Positions 17,147 through 26,140 of a stretch of DNA of 64,000 nucleotides are shown here, in pieces (the first letter of the stretch is position 1; each line of letters begins with the position of its first letter). Origin of the DNA: Blastococcus haudaquaticus (GTDB lineage: Bacteria; Actinomycetota; Actinomycetes; Mycobacteriales; Geodermatophilaceae). The notes below the pieces were generated by a model. It did not search any database, had not been told where the DNA came from, and was given only the letters and a program-made list of their open reading frames with translations. Where the stretch lies: positions 1 to 64,000 of the forward strand of contig NZ_OCNK01000003.1 of assembly GCF_900230285.1 (NCBI RefSeq), written 5' to 3'. Position numbers and translations under genes: made by a program.

Positions 17147-18377
17147 CGGCCCCCGCGGGCTCGGGGGCCCCGGGCGGGGGCGACCGGAGCGCGGCGACGG
17201 CGCACGTGCCGAGCAGGAGCAGCCAGCCCCACAGCGGCAGCAGGCGCAGCAGCACGTCCGGCAGCCCGGTGAGGTCCTCGATGTGCCAGGCGTTCGTGGT
17301 GGTGAACAGGTAGACCCCCGCCCACGCCGGCCAGCTGCGCACCAGGCTGCCGGGCCGGGCCGCGGTCAGCAGCAGCGGGAGCAGGTAGATGCCGTAGTTC
17401 GCCCACGAGAACGACGACGCGAGCATCGTGCCGAGCATCAGCAGCGGCACGACCTCCAGGGGAGCCATCGGCCCCGACCGCCGCCGCCAGGCCACCCAGC
17501 AGGCCAGGCCGAAGGCGGCCACCCGCAGCGCCACGTCCAGGCCTCCGGGGAGCCCGAGCTCGACGGCGGCGCCGTGGATGGACCGGTTGTACGGGGCCAG
17601 CACGTCGCGGTTGCCGTCCGCGAGGAGCGGCAGGACGCCGGTGATGAAGACGTCGCGGTCGGGCACGGTGAGCAGGCCCACGGCCGTGAGCACGATCCCG
17701 CTGGCGGCGGCGGCCAGCAGGGCGCGACCGCGCTGCAGGAGCACCAGCGCGAGGACGACCGGGGCCAGCGTCGGCTTGACCGCGCACACCGCGCCGAGCA
17801 GGACACCCGCCGCGACGTCCCGGCGGGCCATGAGCAGGGCGATGACGCTCGCCTCGGCCAGCAGGAGGACGGTGTCGATGTTCCCCTGCGCGAGTAACCC
17901 GATCAGGGGTCTGCTGTGGGCGAGCAGCAGGAGGACGCCGGGGACGACGGGGGAGTCGGCGCGGACACCCACCAGGCGCAGGATCAGGACGGCGGCGGTC
18001 ACCGCGGCGGCCAGTCCGCCCAGCACGACCACGACCACCGCCGCCCGGAACGGCAGCAGCCCCAGCGGCGCGAGCAACCAGCCCGCCAGCGGGGGGTAGA
18101 TGAACTCGAGGTGGGAGTCGTACAGCGGCCCGCCGGAGGCCAGGCTGGCCCCGCCCCGCCAGAGGATGGCCAGGTCATAGGCGTTCCCGGTCGACGAGCG
18201 CACCGCGATGTGGAGGAGGGAGCCGACGGCCAGCGGCCACAGCACGGCCCGGGCCACCCGCGTCACGGCCGCCGGATCGCGCCCCGGGCCCAGCGGTGGA
18301 AGCGACGGTGTCCCCGACGGGGGAGACGCCAGGCGGGTCGAGGTGGGCCGCACGCGAACCGCTTTCCGGTCGGACAT
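17118..18377 (-). CDS. Polytopic GT-C glycosyltransferase, GT87/DUF2029 type
   Basis: An integral membrane protein of 419 aa with about ten hydrophobic helices. The first extracytoplasmic loop carries the family pattern NAYDLAILWRGGASLASGGPLYD, followed by FIYPPLAGWLLAPL. This matches the GT87 mannosyltransferase group that uses polyprenyl-phosphate sugar for envelope glycans such as lipoarabinomannan. The acidic catalytic residue is expected in the YDLAI loop. ATG 18377 is the first good start; the frame beyond is low-complexity and reads into the Fpg gene on the other strand. The C-terminal tail overlaps the end of malic enzyme. Confidence 0.78.
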   Translation of the reverse strand: MSDRKAVRVRPTSTRLASPPSGTPSLPPLGPGRDPAAVTRVARAVLWPLAVGSLLHIAVRSSTGNAYDLAILWRGGASLASGGPLYDSHLEFIYPPLAGWLLAPLGLLPFRAAVVVVVLGGLAAAVTAAVLILRLVGVRADSPVVPGVLLLLAHSRPLIGLLAQGNIDTVLLLAEASVIALLMARRDVAAGVLLGAVCAVKPTLAPVVLALVLLQRGRALLAAAASGIVLTAVGLLTVPDRDVFITGVLPLLADGNRDVLAPYNRSIHGAAVELGLPGGLDVALRVAAFGLACWVAWRRRSGPMAPLEVVPLLMLGTMLASSFSWANYGIYLLPLLLTAARPGSLVRSWPAWAGVYLFTTTNAWHIEDLTGLPDVLLRLLPLWGWLLLLGTCAVAALRSPPPGAPEPAGAVRPGWSPPR

Positions 18378-18477
18378 CGCGCCCGGGGCCGGGCACGAGC
18401 CTGGTGGTACCCGCTCGCCGTCGACGACACCCGGACGTGGGACGCGTGCGGCGTCGCGAGCGGGGATCATGGTCACC

Positions 18478-19332
18478 GTGCCGGAGCTGCCCGAGGTGGA
18501 GGCGCTGGCCGCGTTCCTGCGCGAGAACGCGGTCGGCCACGTGCTGGCGCGCGCCGACCTGGCGTCGGTCCAGGCGATCAAGACCTTCGACCCGCCGTTG
18601 AGCGCCCTGGGCGGGCTGGAGATCACCGGCGTCGGCCGGCACGGCAAGTTCCTCGACCTCGACGTCTCCGGTGTGCACCTCGTCGTCCACCTGGCGCGGG
18701 CGGGGTGGCTGCACTGGCGCACCGGGCTGCCGCCCGCGCCGCCGAAGCCCGGCAAGGGCCCGCTGGCACTGCGCGTGCACCTCGACGACGGGAACGGCTT
18801 CGACCTCACCGAGCAGGGCACCCGCAAGGGGCTGGCGGTGTACGTCGTCCGGTCGCCGTCGGAGGTGCCCGGCATCGCGAGGCTCGGCCCCGATGCCCTG
18901 CAGGTCGACCGCGAGCAGTTCGCCGCCCTCATGGCCGGCCGCAGCGGCCAGCTCAAGGGCGCGCTCACCGACCAGACGCTGATCTCCGGCATCGGCAACG
19001 CCTACTCCGACGAGATCCTGCACGCCGCTCGGCTGTCGCCGTTCAAGGGCGCGGACAAGCTCAAGGACGACGAACTGATCCGTCTCTACGAGGCCATGCG
19101 GGCGACGCTGACCGACGCCCTCGACCGGCAGGCGGGCCAGAAGGCGGCGACGATGAAGGGCGAGAAGCGCTCCGGGCTGCAGGTGCACGCCCGCACCGGG
19201 CTGCCGTGCCCGGTCTGCGGCGACACCGTCCGCGAGGTGAGCTTCGCCGACACCTCGCTGCAGTACTGCCCCGCGTGCCAGACCGGCGGCAAGCCGCTGG
19301 CCGACCGGCGGATGTCCAAGCTCCTCCGGTAG
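18478..19332 (+). CDS. Fpg/Nei-family DNA glycosylase
   Basis: A base-excision repair enzyme that removes oxidised bases and cuts the abasic site. GTG 18478 places the catalytic Pro right after the start (VPELPEVEAL), as this family requires, so the four codons upstream are excluded. The lysine of the N-terminal domain is in GRHGKFLDL. The helix-two-turn-helix region contains LKGALTDQTLISGIGNAYSDEILH. The C-terminal zinc finger is CPVCG...CPAC followed by the Arg-containing tail. At 284 aa it is full length. The sequence fits the actinobacterial Fpg2/Nei-like branch, so substrate preference (8-oxoG or oxidised pyrimidine) is open. Confidence 0.92.
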   Translation: MPELPEVEALAAFLRENAVGHVLARADLASVQAIKTFDPPLSALGGLEITGVGRHGKFLDLDVSGVHLVVHLARAGWLHWRTGLPPAPPKPGKGPLALRVHLDDGNGFDLTEQGTRKGLAVYVVRSPSEVPGIARLGPDALQVDREQFAALMAGRSGQLKGALTDQTLISGIGNAYSDEILHAARLSPFKGADKLKDDELIRLYEAMRATLTDALDRQAGQKAATMKGEKRSGLQVHARTGLPCPVCGDTVREVSFADTSLQYCPACQTGGKPLADRRMSKLLR

Positions 19333-19354
19333 TCGAGGATCGCGGCTGCGCGAG

Positions 19355-19403
19355 AGTGCACTTCGCGGGGCTACCGGCGCTGGGATGGCCCGGAATGTGC
19401 ACT
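19355..19403. repeat. Imperfect palindrome between convergent genes, possible decayed member of the 58-base hairpin family
   Basis: Arms agtgcac (19355-19361) and gtgcact (19397-19403) flank an imperfectly paired centre with cggcgctgggatgg. It shares the gaatgtgca right arm and a GGCGCTG-ATG-GG centre with the better palindrome at 20693-20750. It lies between the Fpg and metallo-hydrolase stops and may act as a terminator. Confidence 0.45.
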
Positions 19404-19424
19404 GTCACCGCGGACGGTGACGGG

Positions 19425-20633
19425 TCAGCCAGGGAGCAGGGAGAGGAGCCGGGTCAGCGTGCGGGCGAGGACCGACGTCCCGACGCCGCCGTCGCCGGCC
19501 GCCGCGGAGTCCGCGGCCGACCCCACCGCCGTCCACCAGTCGTGCAGGGGTGGCGGGTCGAGGACGTCGATGCGCTCACCGGGCTGCGGGACGACGACCT
19601 CCGCGCCGGTCCGCGCGACGGCCGTCAGGAGGCGCTGCACCGGCTCGGCCCAGCGGTGGAACGCCAGGTTGAAGGTCGCCCAGTGGATCGGCAGCAGCAC
19701 CCGTCCTCCGAGGTCGCCGTGCGCGCGCGCCGCCTCCTCGGGGTCCATGTGGATCGCGTGCCAGGCGTCGTTGTAGGCGCCGACCGGCAGGAGGGTGAGG
19801 TCGAAGGGCCCCAGGCGAGCGCCGATCGCGGCGAACGCGGGGGTGTAGCCGGTGTCCCCGCCGAAGAAGACGCGGTGCCGTGGCCCAGCCAGCGCCCACG
19901 AGGCCCAGAGCGTGGTGTCGCGGTGGAAGTAGCGCCCCGAGAAGTGGCGCGCCTCGGTGCAGGTGAGCGTCAGCCCACCCACGGTGTGGCTCTCGTCCCA
20001 GTCCAGCTCGACGATGCGCTCCTCGGGCACGTGCCACTTGCGCAGGTGCTCGCCGATGCCGATCGGGACGACGAACGGCGCCGTCTGGGTGGTGAGCAGT
20101 GCCCGCACGGTCGGCAGGTCGAGGTGGTCGTAGTGGTCGTGCGAGATGAGCACGGCGTCGACCTGGGGGAGCTCCTCGAGGGGCATCGGGGGCTCGTGCA
20201 GGCGGGTGGGGCCGAACACCGGCGACGGCGAGACGCGGTGCCCCCACACCGGGTCGACCAGCACTCGCTGGCCGTCGATCTCGAGCAGGGCGCTGGCGTG
20301 CCCGAACCAGGTGACCGCCAGCTCGGCGGCGTCCGCCGGGATGGCCGCCCGCGACAGCGGGATCGGGCCGCCCGGCAGGCCGACGTGCCGCTCCTCGTGC
20401 CACTGCCGCAGCAGCCCGTCGCGGGTGTTGGCGGGGGAGAGGGCCGGCGTGGGCATCCGGTTGTGGAACTTGCCGTCGGAGAACTGTGCGGACCGGCTCA
20501 CGACGGGGCGCAGCCGGCGGCGGTGGGCGCCGAGGGCTGTCGGCAGTCCCCAGGCGGCTGCGGCGACGAAGCCCGCCGGGCCGGCGAGGATCGAGGCGAC
20601 GAGGGCGGCACGGCGGGCGATACGGGACGGCAC
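19425..20633 (-). CDS. Membrane-anchored metallo-beta-lactamase-fold hydrolase (UlaG/NAPE-PLD-like)
   Basis: A 402-aa protein from GTG 20633 with one N-terminal hydrophobic segment (residues ~8-30). The metallo-hydrolase domain follows: TWFGHASALLEIDGQRVLVDPVWG, the metal motif ISHDHYDHLD (HxHxDH), EARHFSGR, GGDTGYT and LLPIHWATF. The WFGH-S-LLEIDG-VLVDP start and the HWATFNLAFH end match the NAPE-phospholipase D-like branch, which acts on phosphodiester or lactone bonds. Substrate unknown. It is downstream of the ABC permease at 20759, separated by a 58-base palindrome. Confidence 0.85.
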   Translation of the reverse strand: MPSRIARRAALVASILAGPAGFVAAAAWGLPTALGAHRRRLRPVVSRSAQFSDGKFHNRMPTPALSPANTRDGLLRQWHEERHVGLPGGPIPLSRAAIPADAAELAVTWFGHASALLEIDGQRVLVDPVWGHRVSPSPVFGPTRLHEPPMPLEELPQVDAVLISHDHYDHLDLPTVRALLTTQTAPFVVPIGIGEHLRKWHVPEERIVELDWDESHTVGGLTLTCTEARHFSGRYFHRDTTLWASWALAGPRHRVFFGGDTGYTPAFAAIGARLGPFDLTLLPVGAYNDAWHAIHMDPEEAARAHGDLGGRVLLPIHWATFNLAFHRWAEPVQRLLTAVARTGAEVVVPQPGERIDVLDPPPLHDWWTAVGSAADSAAAGDGGVGTSVLARTLTRLLSLLPG

Positions 20634-20692
20634 GGTCCCAGCATCCCAGCCGGAGCTGCATGGCTGCTGTGAGCCGGGCGACGTTCCCGCGG

Positions 20693-20750
20693 CGAGATCT
20701 GCACACTCGCGCCCATCGAGGCGCTGATGAGGGCGAATGTGCAGATCTCG
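20693..20750. repeat. 58-base imperfect palindrome (copy 2 of hairpin family)
   Basis: Thirteen continuous pairs at the base (cgagatctgcaca with its complement), then a mostly paired upper stem, an apex CCATCG-N5-CTGATGA and a C-A mismatch. The length and apex are identical to the copy at 46682-46739, while several stem pairs differ in a compensated way. It lies between the ABC permease stop and the downstream hydrolase start. Confidence 0.8.
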
Positions 20751-20758
20751 GCGGACGG

Positions 20759-23230
20759 TCAGCCGGCGATGGCGGACACCGGCGACGTCCGGGCGGCGCG
20801 GCGGGCCGGCAGGACCGAGGCCAGCAGCCCGGCGACCGTGGCGACGGCGACTATCACGGCCACCTGCAGCCACGGCACCGACAGCACGATCTCGCCGATC
20901 TCGCCGAGCACGGAGGCGGCGCCGATGAGCCCGTACGCCCCGCCGACGAGGACCCCGAGCACCGCCGCCACACCTGCGACCAGCACCGCCTCCCAGGCCA
21001 GCAGCCCGCGCAGCTGGCCGCGGGTGAGGCCGAGCGCCCGCAGCAGGCCGTTCTCCTGCCGGCGTTCCACCACCGACAGCGCCAGGGTGTTGCCCACACC
21101 GATCAGGGCGATCAGCACGGCGATGCCCAGCAGACCGGTGACGACGAGCAGCAGCAGGTCGAGCACCTCGTCGATCTGGTCCCGCAGGGTCACCAGCCCG
21201 GTCACCTGCGCCGCCGGGTCGATCTCGGCGACGACGTCGGTGATCCGGTCGACGGCGCCGACCTGACCGTCCGGTTCGCCGTCGGTGAGGCGCAGCCACA
21301 GCTCACCCAGCCCCGTCTCGGGCGCGACGGCGCGCAGGTCGTCCGCGGTGAGCATCAGCGGCTGGCCGGAGTCGACCACCAGCGCGGTGAACGTGCGCTG
21401 TTGGCCGGGCGCGCCCAGGGCCACGGGATCGCCGTCCCGCACCGCCCACGTCTCGGCCAGCCACTCGGGGAGGAGCGCCTGACCGGGCACCGGCAGGGCC
21501 AGCTCCTCCGTCGACCGCAGGACCGGCTCCGTGGCGGCGGCGTCGACCCCGAAGGTCCACGTCGGCTGACCGTCGGGACCGGTGACGTCGGCGGAGATGA
21601 CGGCGGCCCCCCGGTCGACGCCGTCGAGGTCCTCCAGCGTCGCCAGCAGCGACGCCGGCAGGGCGCCGTCGAAGCTGCTCACCACGATGTCGGTGGGGAA
21701 CTCGGCGGCCAGCCCGGCCTGTGCCGTGGCCCTCGTGGAGGCCGCGCCGACGACGAAGGCGCTGGTCAGCGTGACGCCGATGAGCAGGGCCGTGGCGGTC
21801 GCCGCCGTCCGACGGGGGTTGCGGGTGGCGTTGCCGGCCGCGAGCTGGGCCGGGACCCCGCCGAAGCGCCCGGCGAGCCGGCCGGCGGCCGCGACCACGG
21901 GCGGAACGGCACGCTGGGCGAGCAGCACGATGCCCAGGAAGCTCAGCACCCCACCGGGCAGCGCGATCAGCACCTGCCCCATCGCCACGCCCAGGGCCAT
22001 GAGGCCGACGCCGGGCAGCAGGAGGAGCAGGCCGAGCACCAGCCGCAGCACCCCCGGCCGGGAACGCAGCGGCGCCGGATCCACCGGCCGCAGCGCGGCC
22101 AGCGGCGCGACGCGGGTGGCGGCGCGGGCGGGGGCGAGGGCGGCGAGCAGCGTCACCAGCGTGCCGACCAGCACGCCGGCGACCGGCGCGTACCAGGGGA
22201 TCGACAGCCCGGTCAGGGGGATGGGCGACTCGCCGCCACCGGCGAGCGCGGACACCGCGGCAGCCAGCCCGATGCCGGCTGCGACGCCGATCGTGGAGGA
22301 GGCCAGGCCGGTGACCACGGCCTCGCCGAGGACGCTGCGGCGCACCTGCCGGGCCGTGGCGCCGACGCAGCGCAGCAGGGCGAGCTCACGGGTCCGCTGG
22401 GCGAGGAGGACGGCGAAGGTGTTGGCGATCACCAGCCCGGCGACCAGCACGGCGACCGTGCCGAACACGAGCAGCACCGCGGCCAGGGCCGTCGTGTTGC
22501 CCATCATGGCCGCGGCGGCGTCCGCCGCGCGCTCGGAGCCGGTGCGCACCTCGACCGGCCGGTCGCCCAGGGCGGCGGCCGTATCGGTGCGGACCTGCTC
22601 GTCGGAGAAGCCGGGAGCCGCGGCGACGCGCAGCTCGAGGGGATCGGCCGCACCCCATTCACGGGCCTGCTCGGGCGTGACGAAGGCCCGGCCGTAGAGC
22701 CCGGCCTCCGGGTCGCCGCTCAGGTCGACGATGCCGGTGACGGTCACCTCCGACGTGGACTCGTCGCCGGCGGCGTCGTAGGTGGTCACGGTGAGGACGT
22801 CGCCGACGGCGGCCCGCGCGCGGTCGCTGACAGCGACCTCGCCGGGACGGTCGGGCAGCGCGCCGTCGGAGACCCGCTGCCACCGCAGCGCGGGGTCGTC
22901 GGCGACGGTGCCGACGAACAGGTACTGGGAGCCGGTGCGGCCGGGGACGGCGGCCTGGATCGACGTCTCGAAGGAGGGCGCGACCGCGGCGACCGAGGAC
23001 AGGCCGGCGACCGCGTCGGCGTCGTCGGCGAGGGAGGAGCCGTCGTCGGAGGTCACGACCGCGGCCGCGCCCACGTACTGCGCACCGACGGCGTTCAGCA
23101 CGGTGCTCCGGGCGGTCTCGTTGAGCACGAGCGTGGCCACGACGAAGCCCACCGCGATGACGACGGCGAGGGTCGAGGCCAGCAGGCGGGCGACGTGCGC
23201 CCGCACCTGGGCGAAGAGGACGCTGCGCAC
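20759..23230 (-). CDS. MacB/FtsX-type ABC transporter permease
   Basis: A large permease of 823 aa with two FtsX domains. It has an N-terminal membrane helix (residues ~14-38), a long extracytoplasmic MacB_PCD-like domain (~50-230), three helices around 255-390, a second extracytoplasmic domain (~470-670) and three final helices (~690-815). There is no ATPase domain; the ATPase is encoded three bases upstream (23234-24007). Such pairs move lipoproteins, peptides or antibiotics away from the membrane or act in envelope stress rather than import. The cargo is unknown. The downstream NarL-type two-component system could regulate it. Confidence 0.88.
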   Translation of the reverse strand: MRSVLFAQVRAHVARLLASTLAVVIAVGFVVATLVLNETARSTVLNAVGAQYVGAAAVVTSDDGSSLADDADAVAGLSSVAAVAPSFETSIQAAVPGRTGSQYLFVGTVADDPALRWQRVSDGALPDRPGEVAVSDRARAAVGDVLTVTTYDAAGDESTSEVTVTGIVDLSGDPEAGLYGRAFVTPEQAREWGAADPLELRVAAAPGFSDEQVRTDTAAALGDRPVEVRTGSERAADAAAAMMGNTTALAAVLLVFGTVAVLVAGLVIANTFAVLLAQRTRELALLRCVGATARQVRRSVLGEAVVTGLASSTIGVAAGIGLAAAVSALAGGGESPIPLTGLSIPWYAPVAGVLVGTLVTLLAALAPARAATRVAPLAALRPVDPAPLRSRPGVLRLVLGLLLLLPGVGLMALGVAMGQVLIALPGGVLSFLGIVLLAQRAVPPVVAAAGRLAGRFGGVPAQLAAGNATRNPRRTAATATALLIGVTLTSAFVVGAASTRATAQAGLAAEFPTDIVVSSFDGALPASLLATLEDLDGVDRGAAVISADVTGPDGQPTWTFGVDAAATEPVLRSTEELALPVPGQALLPEWLAETWAVRDGDPVALGAPGQQRTFTALVVDSGQPLMLTADDLRAVAPETGLGELWLRLTDGEPDGQVGAVDRITDVVAEIDPAAQVTGLVTLRDQIDEVLDLLLLVVTGLLGIAVLIALIGVGNTLALSVVERRQENGLLRALGLTRGQLRGLLAWEAVLVAGVAAVLGVLVGGAYGLIGAASVLGEIGEIVLSVPWLQVAVIVAVATVAGLLASVLPARRAARTSPVSAIAG

Positions 23231-23233
23231 CGG

Positions 23234-24007
23234 TCAGGCCCCCAGTCCGCGCAGCGCGTCGAGCACGGACTCCGCCGTGGGGTCGCTCAGCTCGCCGGCG
23301 AGCAGGCCGTCGGCCAGCAGCACGACGCGGTCGGCGTAGGCGGCGGCGACGGGGTCGTGGGTGACCATGACGACGGTCTGGCCCGTCTCCTTGACGCTGG
23401 ACCGGAGCAGTCCGAGCACCTCCGCGCCCGAGCGGGAGTCCAGGTTGCCGGTGGGCTCGTCGGCGAAGACGACGTCCGGCCGCGGGAGCAGTGCGCGGGC
23501 GATGGCCACCCGCTGCTGCTGGCCGCCGGAGAGCTCGTGCGGGCGGTGGCCGAGCCGCTCCCGCAGGCCCAGGCGGGCGACGACCGAGTCCATCCACGCC
23601 GTGTCGGGACGCAGGCCGGCGAGCTGCATGGGCAGCACGATGTTGTCCCGGGCGTCGAGGACGGGGAGCAGGTTGAAGGACTGGAAGACGAACCCGATCC
23701 GCTGGCGGCGCAGCTTGGTCAGCTCGTCGTCCCGGAGGCGGGTGAGGTCCGTGCCGCCGAGCCAGACCTCGCCGGCCGTGGCCGTGTCCAGGCCGGCCAG
23801 GCAGTGCATGAGCGTGGACTTGCCGGAGCCGGACGGGCCCATGATGGCGGTGAACTCCCCGGCGGCGAACGCGACGTCCACCCCCGCGAGTGCGTGCACG
23901 GCGGTCTCGCCGCTGCCGTAGGTCTTGCGCAGTCCCGTCGCCCGCACGGCGGCGGTGGACAGCGGGGCCGGTGGCTCACCGGGAACGGTCATGACGGGGA
24001 CGGACAC
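23234..24007 (-). CDS. MacB-type ABC transporter ATP-binding protein
   Basis: The ATPase for the FtsX permease three bases downstream. Walker A is MGPSGSGKSTLMH, Q-loop FVFQSFNLLP, signature LSGGQQQR, Walker B VVFADEPTGNLD and switch VMVTHDP; this is a textbook LolD/MacB ATPase. GTG 24007 lies five bases after GGAGG and gives 257 aa. ATG 23992, or a longer frame from 24043, are alternatives. Two copies of GTGATCA spaced 12 bases apart (24024-24042) lie just upstream and could be a regulator site. The gene heads the two-gene export operon. Confidence 0.9.
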   Translation of the reverse strand: MSVPVMTVPGEPPAPLSTAAVRATGLRKTYGSGETAVHALAGVDVAFAAGEFTAIMGPSGSGKSTLMHCLAGLDTATAGEVWLGGTDLTRLRDDELTKLRRQRIGFVFQSFNLLPVLDARDNIVLPMQLAGLRPDTAWMDSVVARLGLRERLGHRPHELSGGQQQRVAIARALLPRPDVVFADEPTGNLDSRSGAEVLGLLRSSVKETGQTVVMVTHDPVAAAYADRVVLLADGLLAGELSDPTAESVLDALRGLGA

Positions 24008-24144
24008 AGGTACCTCCGAGGCAGTGATCAGGACGGTGATCACGCTGCCGGTCGGGCACGTCGCCCCGCGTCGGAGCCGGGGCGGGTCTTGTCCTCGCGC
24101 ATCCTGCGCCCGCGGGACTACGCCGTGTCATCCTCCGGTCGGAC

Positions 24145-24192
24145 GGCCTCCTTTCGGGGCCCGCCCCGAGCCTGCGAGGGGTGGGGAGGAGG
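24145..24192 (-). terminator. Branched hairpin after response regulator (copy A of a conserved terminator motif)
   Basis: Directly after the response-regulator stop, outer arms cctcc/ggagg enclose a core (plus strand ggggcccgccccgagcct, then gcgaggggtggggag). The core is nearly identical to the one at 36578-36611, which also follows a minus-strand signalling gene. Probably a transcription terminator. Confidence 0.6.
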
Positions 24193-24903
24193 TCAGGCGT
24201 CGCGGAGGAGGTCGGCCGGCTGCACGAGGCCGGTGCGGTAGGCCAGGACGACGGCCTGCACGCGGTCGCGGGAGCCGGTCTTGGCCAGCACCCGGCCGAC
24301 GTGCGTCTTCACCGTCGCCTCGCTGACGACGAACCTCGCCGCGATCTCGGTGTTGCTCGCGCCGTACGCCATGAGCTCCAGCACCTCCCGCTCGCGGGGG
24401 GTGAGGTCGGCGATGGCCCGGGCGTCGGTGCCGGCCGCCGCTCCAGCTCCCCCACCCACCCCCGACCCGCGGAGCATGGGCGCGACGTGCTGGAGGAGCC
24501 GCCGGGTGGAGCTGGCCGCGATCACCGAGTCGCCGGCGTGCACGGTGCGCACGGCGGCCAGCATCTCCTCCGGCGGCGCGTCCTTGAGCAGGAACCCGCT
24601 GGCCCCGGCGCCGATCGCCGCCACCACGTACTCGTCGAGGTCGAAGGTCGTCAGCACGACGACGCGCGGTGCACCGGGCAGGGCGGTCACCTGTCGGGTC
24701 GCCTCGATGCCGTCGGTGCCGGGCATGCGGACGTCCATCAGGACGACGTCGGCACGGGTGCGGGCCAGCAGCTGTACCGCGCTCGCGCCGTCGCCGGCCT
24801 CGCCCACGACGGTGAGGTCGGCCTGGGAGTCGATGACCATGCGGAAGCCGGCGCGCACCATCTGCTGGTCGTCGACCAGCACCACCCGGATCGGCTCGCT
24901 CAT
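24193..24903 (-). CDS. NarL/LuxR-family response regulator
   Basis: A DNA-binding response regulator of 236 aa. The receiver domain (residues ~5-120) has the acidic pocket VLVDDQQ, the phospho-acceptor Asp in VLMDVRMPG and the Lys in FLLKDAPPE. The C-terminal LuxR helix-turn-helix (residues ~165-225) is [20 protein letters not shown], then [15 protein letters not shown] Gly/Ala-rich linker joins them. The ATG overlaps the kinase gene by four bases, so it partners the kinase at 24900. The MacB-type ABC operon next in line is a natural candidate target. Confidence 0.95.
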   Translation of the reverse strand: MSEPIRVVLVDDQQMVRAGFRMVIDSQADLTVVGEAGDGASAVQLLARTRADVVLMDVRMPGTDGIEATRQVTALPGAPRVVVLTTFDLDEYVVAAIGAGASGFLLKDAPPEEMLAAVRTVHAGDSVIAASSTRRLLQHVAPMLRGSGVGGGAGAAAGTDARAIADLTPREREVLELMAYGASNTEIAARFVVSEATVKTHVGRVLAKTGSRDRVQAVVLAYRTGLVQPADLLRDA

Positions 24904-26081
24904 CGCTTCCGACCGTAGGGCAGCGCGGCGTGCACCCCGAAGCCGCCTCCTGTCCGGGGCCCGGCCTCCAGCCGGCCGCCGTGCAGCGATGCCCGCTCGT
25001 GCATGCCGCGCAGCCCCTGTCCCTTGCCGTCGTGGTCCACCATCGTGGCCGATGCGCCCCGTCCGTCGTCGAGAACCGACAGCTCCAGCGCGTCGGGCCG
25101 CCACTGCAGCCGCACCCATGCCCGGCCGGCCGGCCCGGCGTGCTTCAGCACGTTGGTCAGGGACTCCTGCACGATCCGGTAGGCCGCCAGCTGCGGTCCC
25201 GCGGACATGGGGCGCGGGTCGCCCTCGATGATCAGGTCGACGTCCAGGCCGCTGGCCCGCACGTCCTCGACGAGGGCCGGGATCGCGGCGACGTCGGGTT
25301 GCGGGGCGTACTCCTCGCCGCCGCCCTCGCGGAGGACGCCCAGCAGCGAGCGCATGTCGGTGAGCGCCTGCCGGCCGGTGGCCGCGATGGCCTCGAGCGC
25401 GCCGGTGGCGGCCTCCGGATCGGCCTTCCCGGCGTACCGGCCGCCGTCGGCCTGGGCGATGACGACCGAGAGGGAGTGGGCGACGACGTCGTGCAGCTCG
25501 CGGGCGATCCGGGCGCGCTCGGCCGTGGCCGCCAGCCGCATCTCCTGGTCGCGCTCCTGCTCGAGCAGCTGCGCACGCTCCTCCAGGGCCGACTGCCGCT
25601 GCATCCGCACGCGACGCAGGTCGCCCAGCGCCCACGCTGCGACGACGGCGACACCGATCGACCCGGCGGAGATGACCAGCGCGTCGCTGGAGTCGAAGGT
25701 GTAGTACCGGAGGGCGGCCAGCACCGCCCCGACGAGGCCGACGGCCAGCCCCGCCCGGCCGGCCCACCGCGGCGCGTACGCGGCGAGCGAGTAGATCATC
25801 ACCAGCGCGGCGAAGTTGGCGGCGAGGAACGTGCTGAGCAGGACGAGCTCGAGCAGGCCGGCGGCGATGACGACGCCGGCCGCCGGGATCGGGGCCCGCC
25901 GGCGCCAGGCCAGCGGCACGACGAGGACGGTCCCGAGGACCAGGGCCGTGCCCTCGGCCTCCCAGTAGCTGCCGGCCGGCATGACCACCGTGACGAGGAA
26001 GATCCCGGCCGCGATCGCCACGTCGACCGCGAACGGGTGCTCGCGCAGCCGGATCGCCAGGCGCTCGAGGGGACTCTCCAT
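24900..26081 (-). CDS. Membrane sensor histidine kinase, HisKA_3 (NarX/DesK type)
   Basis: A 393-aa kinase partner of the response regulator. The N-terminal half (residues ~15-160) has about five to six membrane helices with short loops, so sensing is probably within or at the membrane. A coiled coil follows, then the HisKA_3 dimerisation domain with the phospho-His in [16 protein letters not shown]. The HATPase domain has the N-box [10 protein letters not shown] and G-boxes DDGRGA and GLRGMHERA. This intramembrane type often senses lipid or antibiotic stress. An inverted repeat 60 bases upstream (26141-26165) may be an autoregulatory site. Confidence 0.93.
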   Translation of the reverse strand: MESPLERLAIRLREHPFAVDVAIAAGIFLVTVVMPAGSYWEAEGTALVLGTVLVVPLAWRRRAPIPAAGVVIAAGLLELVLLSTFLAANFAALVMIYSLAAYAPRWAGRAGLAVGLVGAVLAALRYYTFDSSDALVISAGSIGVAVVAAWALGDLRRVRMQRQSALEERAQLLEQERDQEMRLAATAERARIARELHDVVAHSLSVVIAQADGGRYAGKADPEAATGALEAIAATGRQALTDMRSLLGVLREGGGEEYAPQPDVAAIPALVEDVRASGLDVDLIIEGDPRPMSAGPQLAAYRIVQESLTNVLKHAGPAGRAWVRLQWRPDALELSVLDDGRGASATMVDHDGKGQGLRGMHERASLHGGRLEAGPRTGGGFGVHAALPYGRKR

Positions 26082-26140
26082 CGCGGTCGAGCCTAGGCAG
26101 CCGGCCCGGAGCAGTCGTCGTCCCTGAGGGGGAGACGCGT

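Noticed and set aside
24024-24042. Direct repeat GTGATCA-N5-GTGATCA as an operator
   Set aside because: It could be coding if the longer ATPase start is used, and two 7-base copies are weak evidence; mentioned only in the ATPase entry.
20486-24241. A 1251-codon open frame on the plus strand
   Set aside because: It lies antisense to a clear MacB-type permease and ATPase and has the Arg/Gly/Gln-rich composition of high-GC shadow frames, with no recognisable domain.
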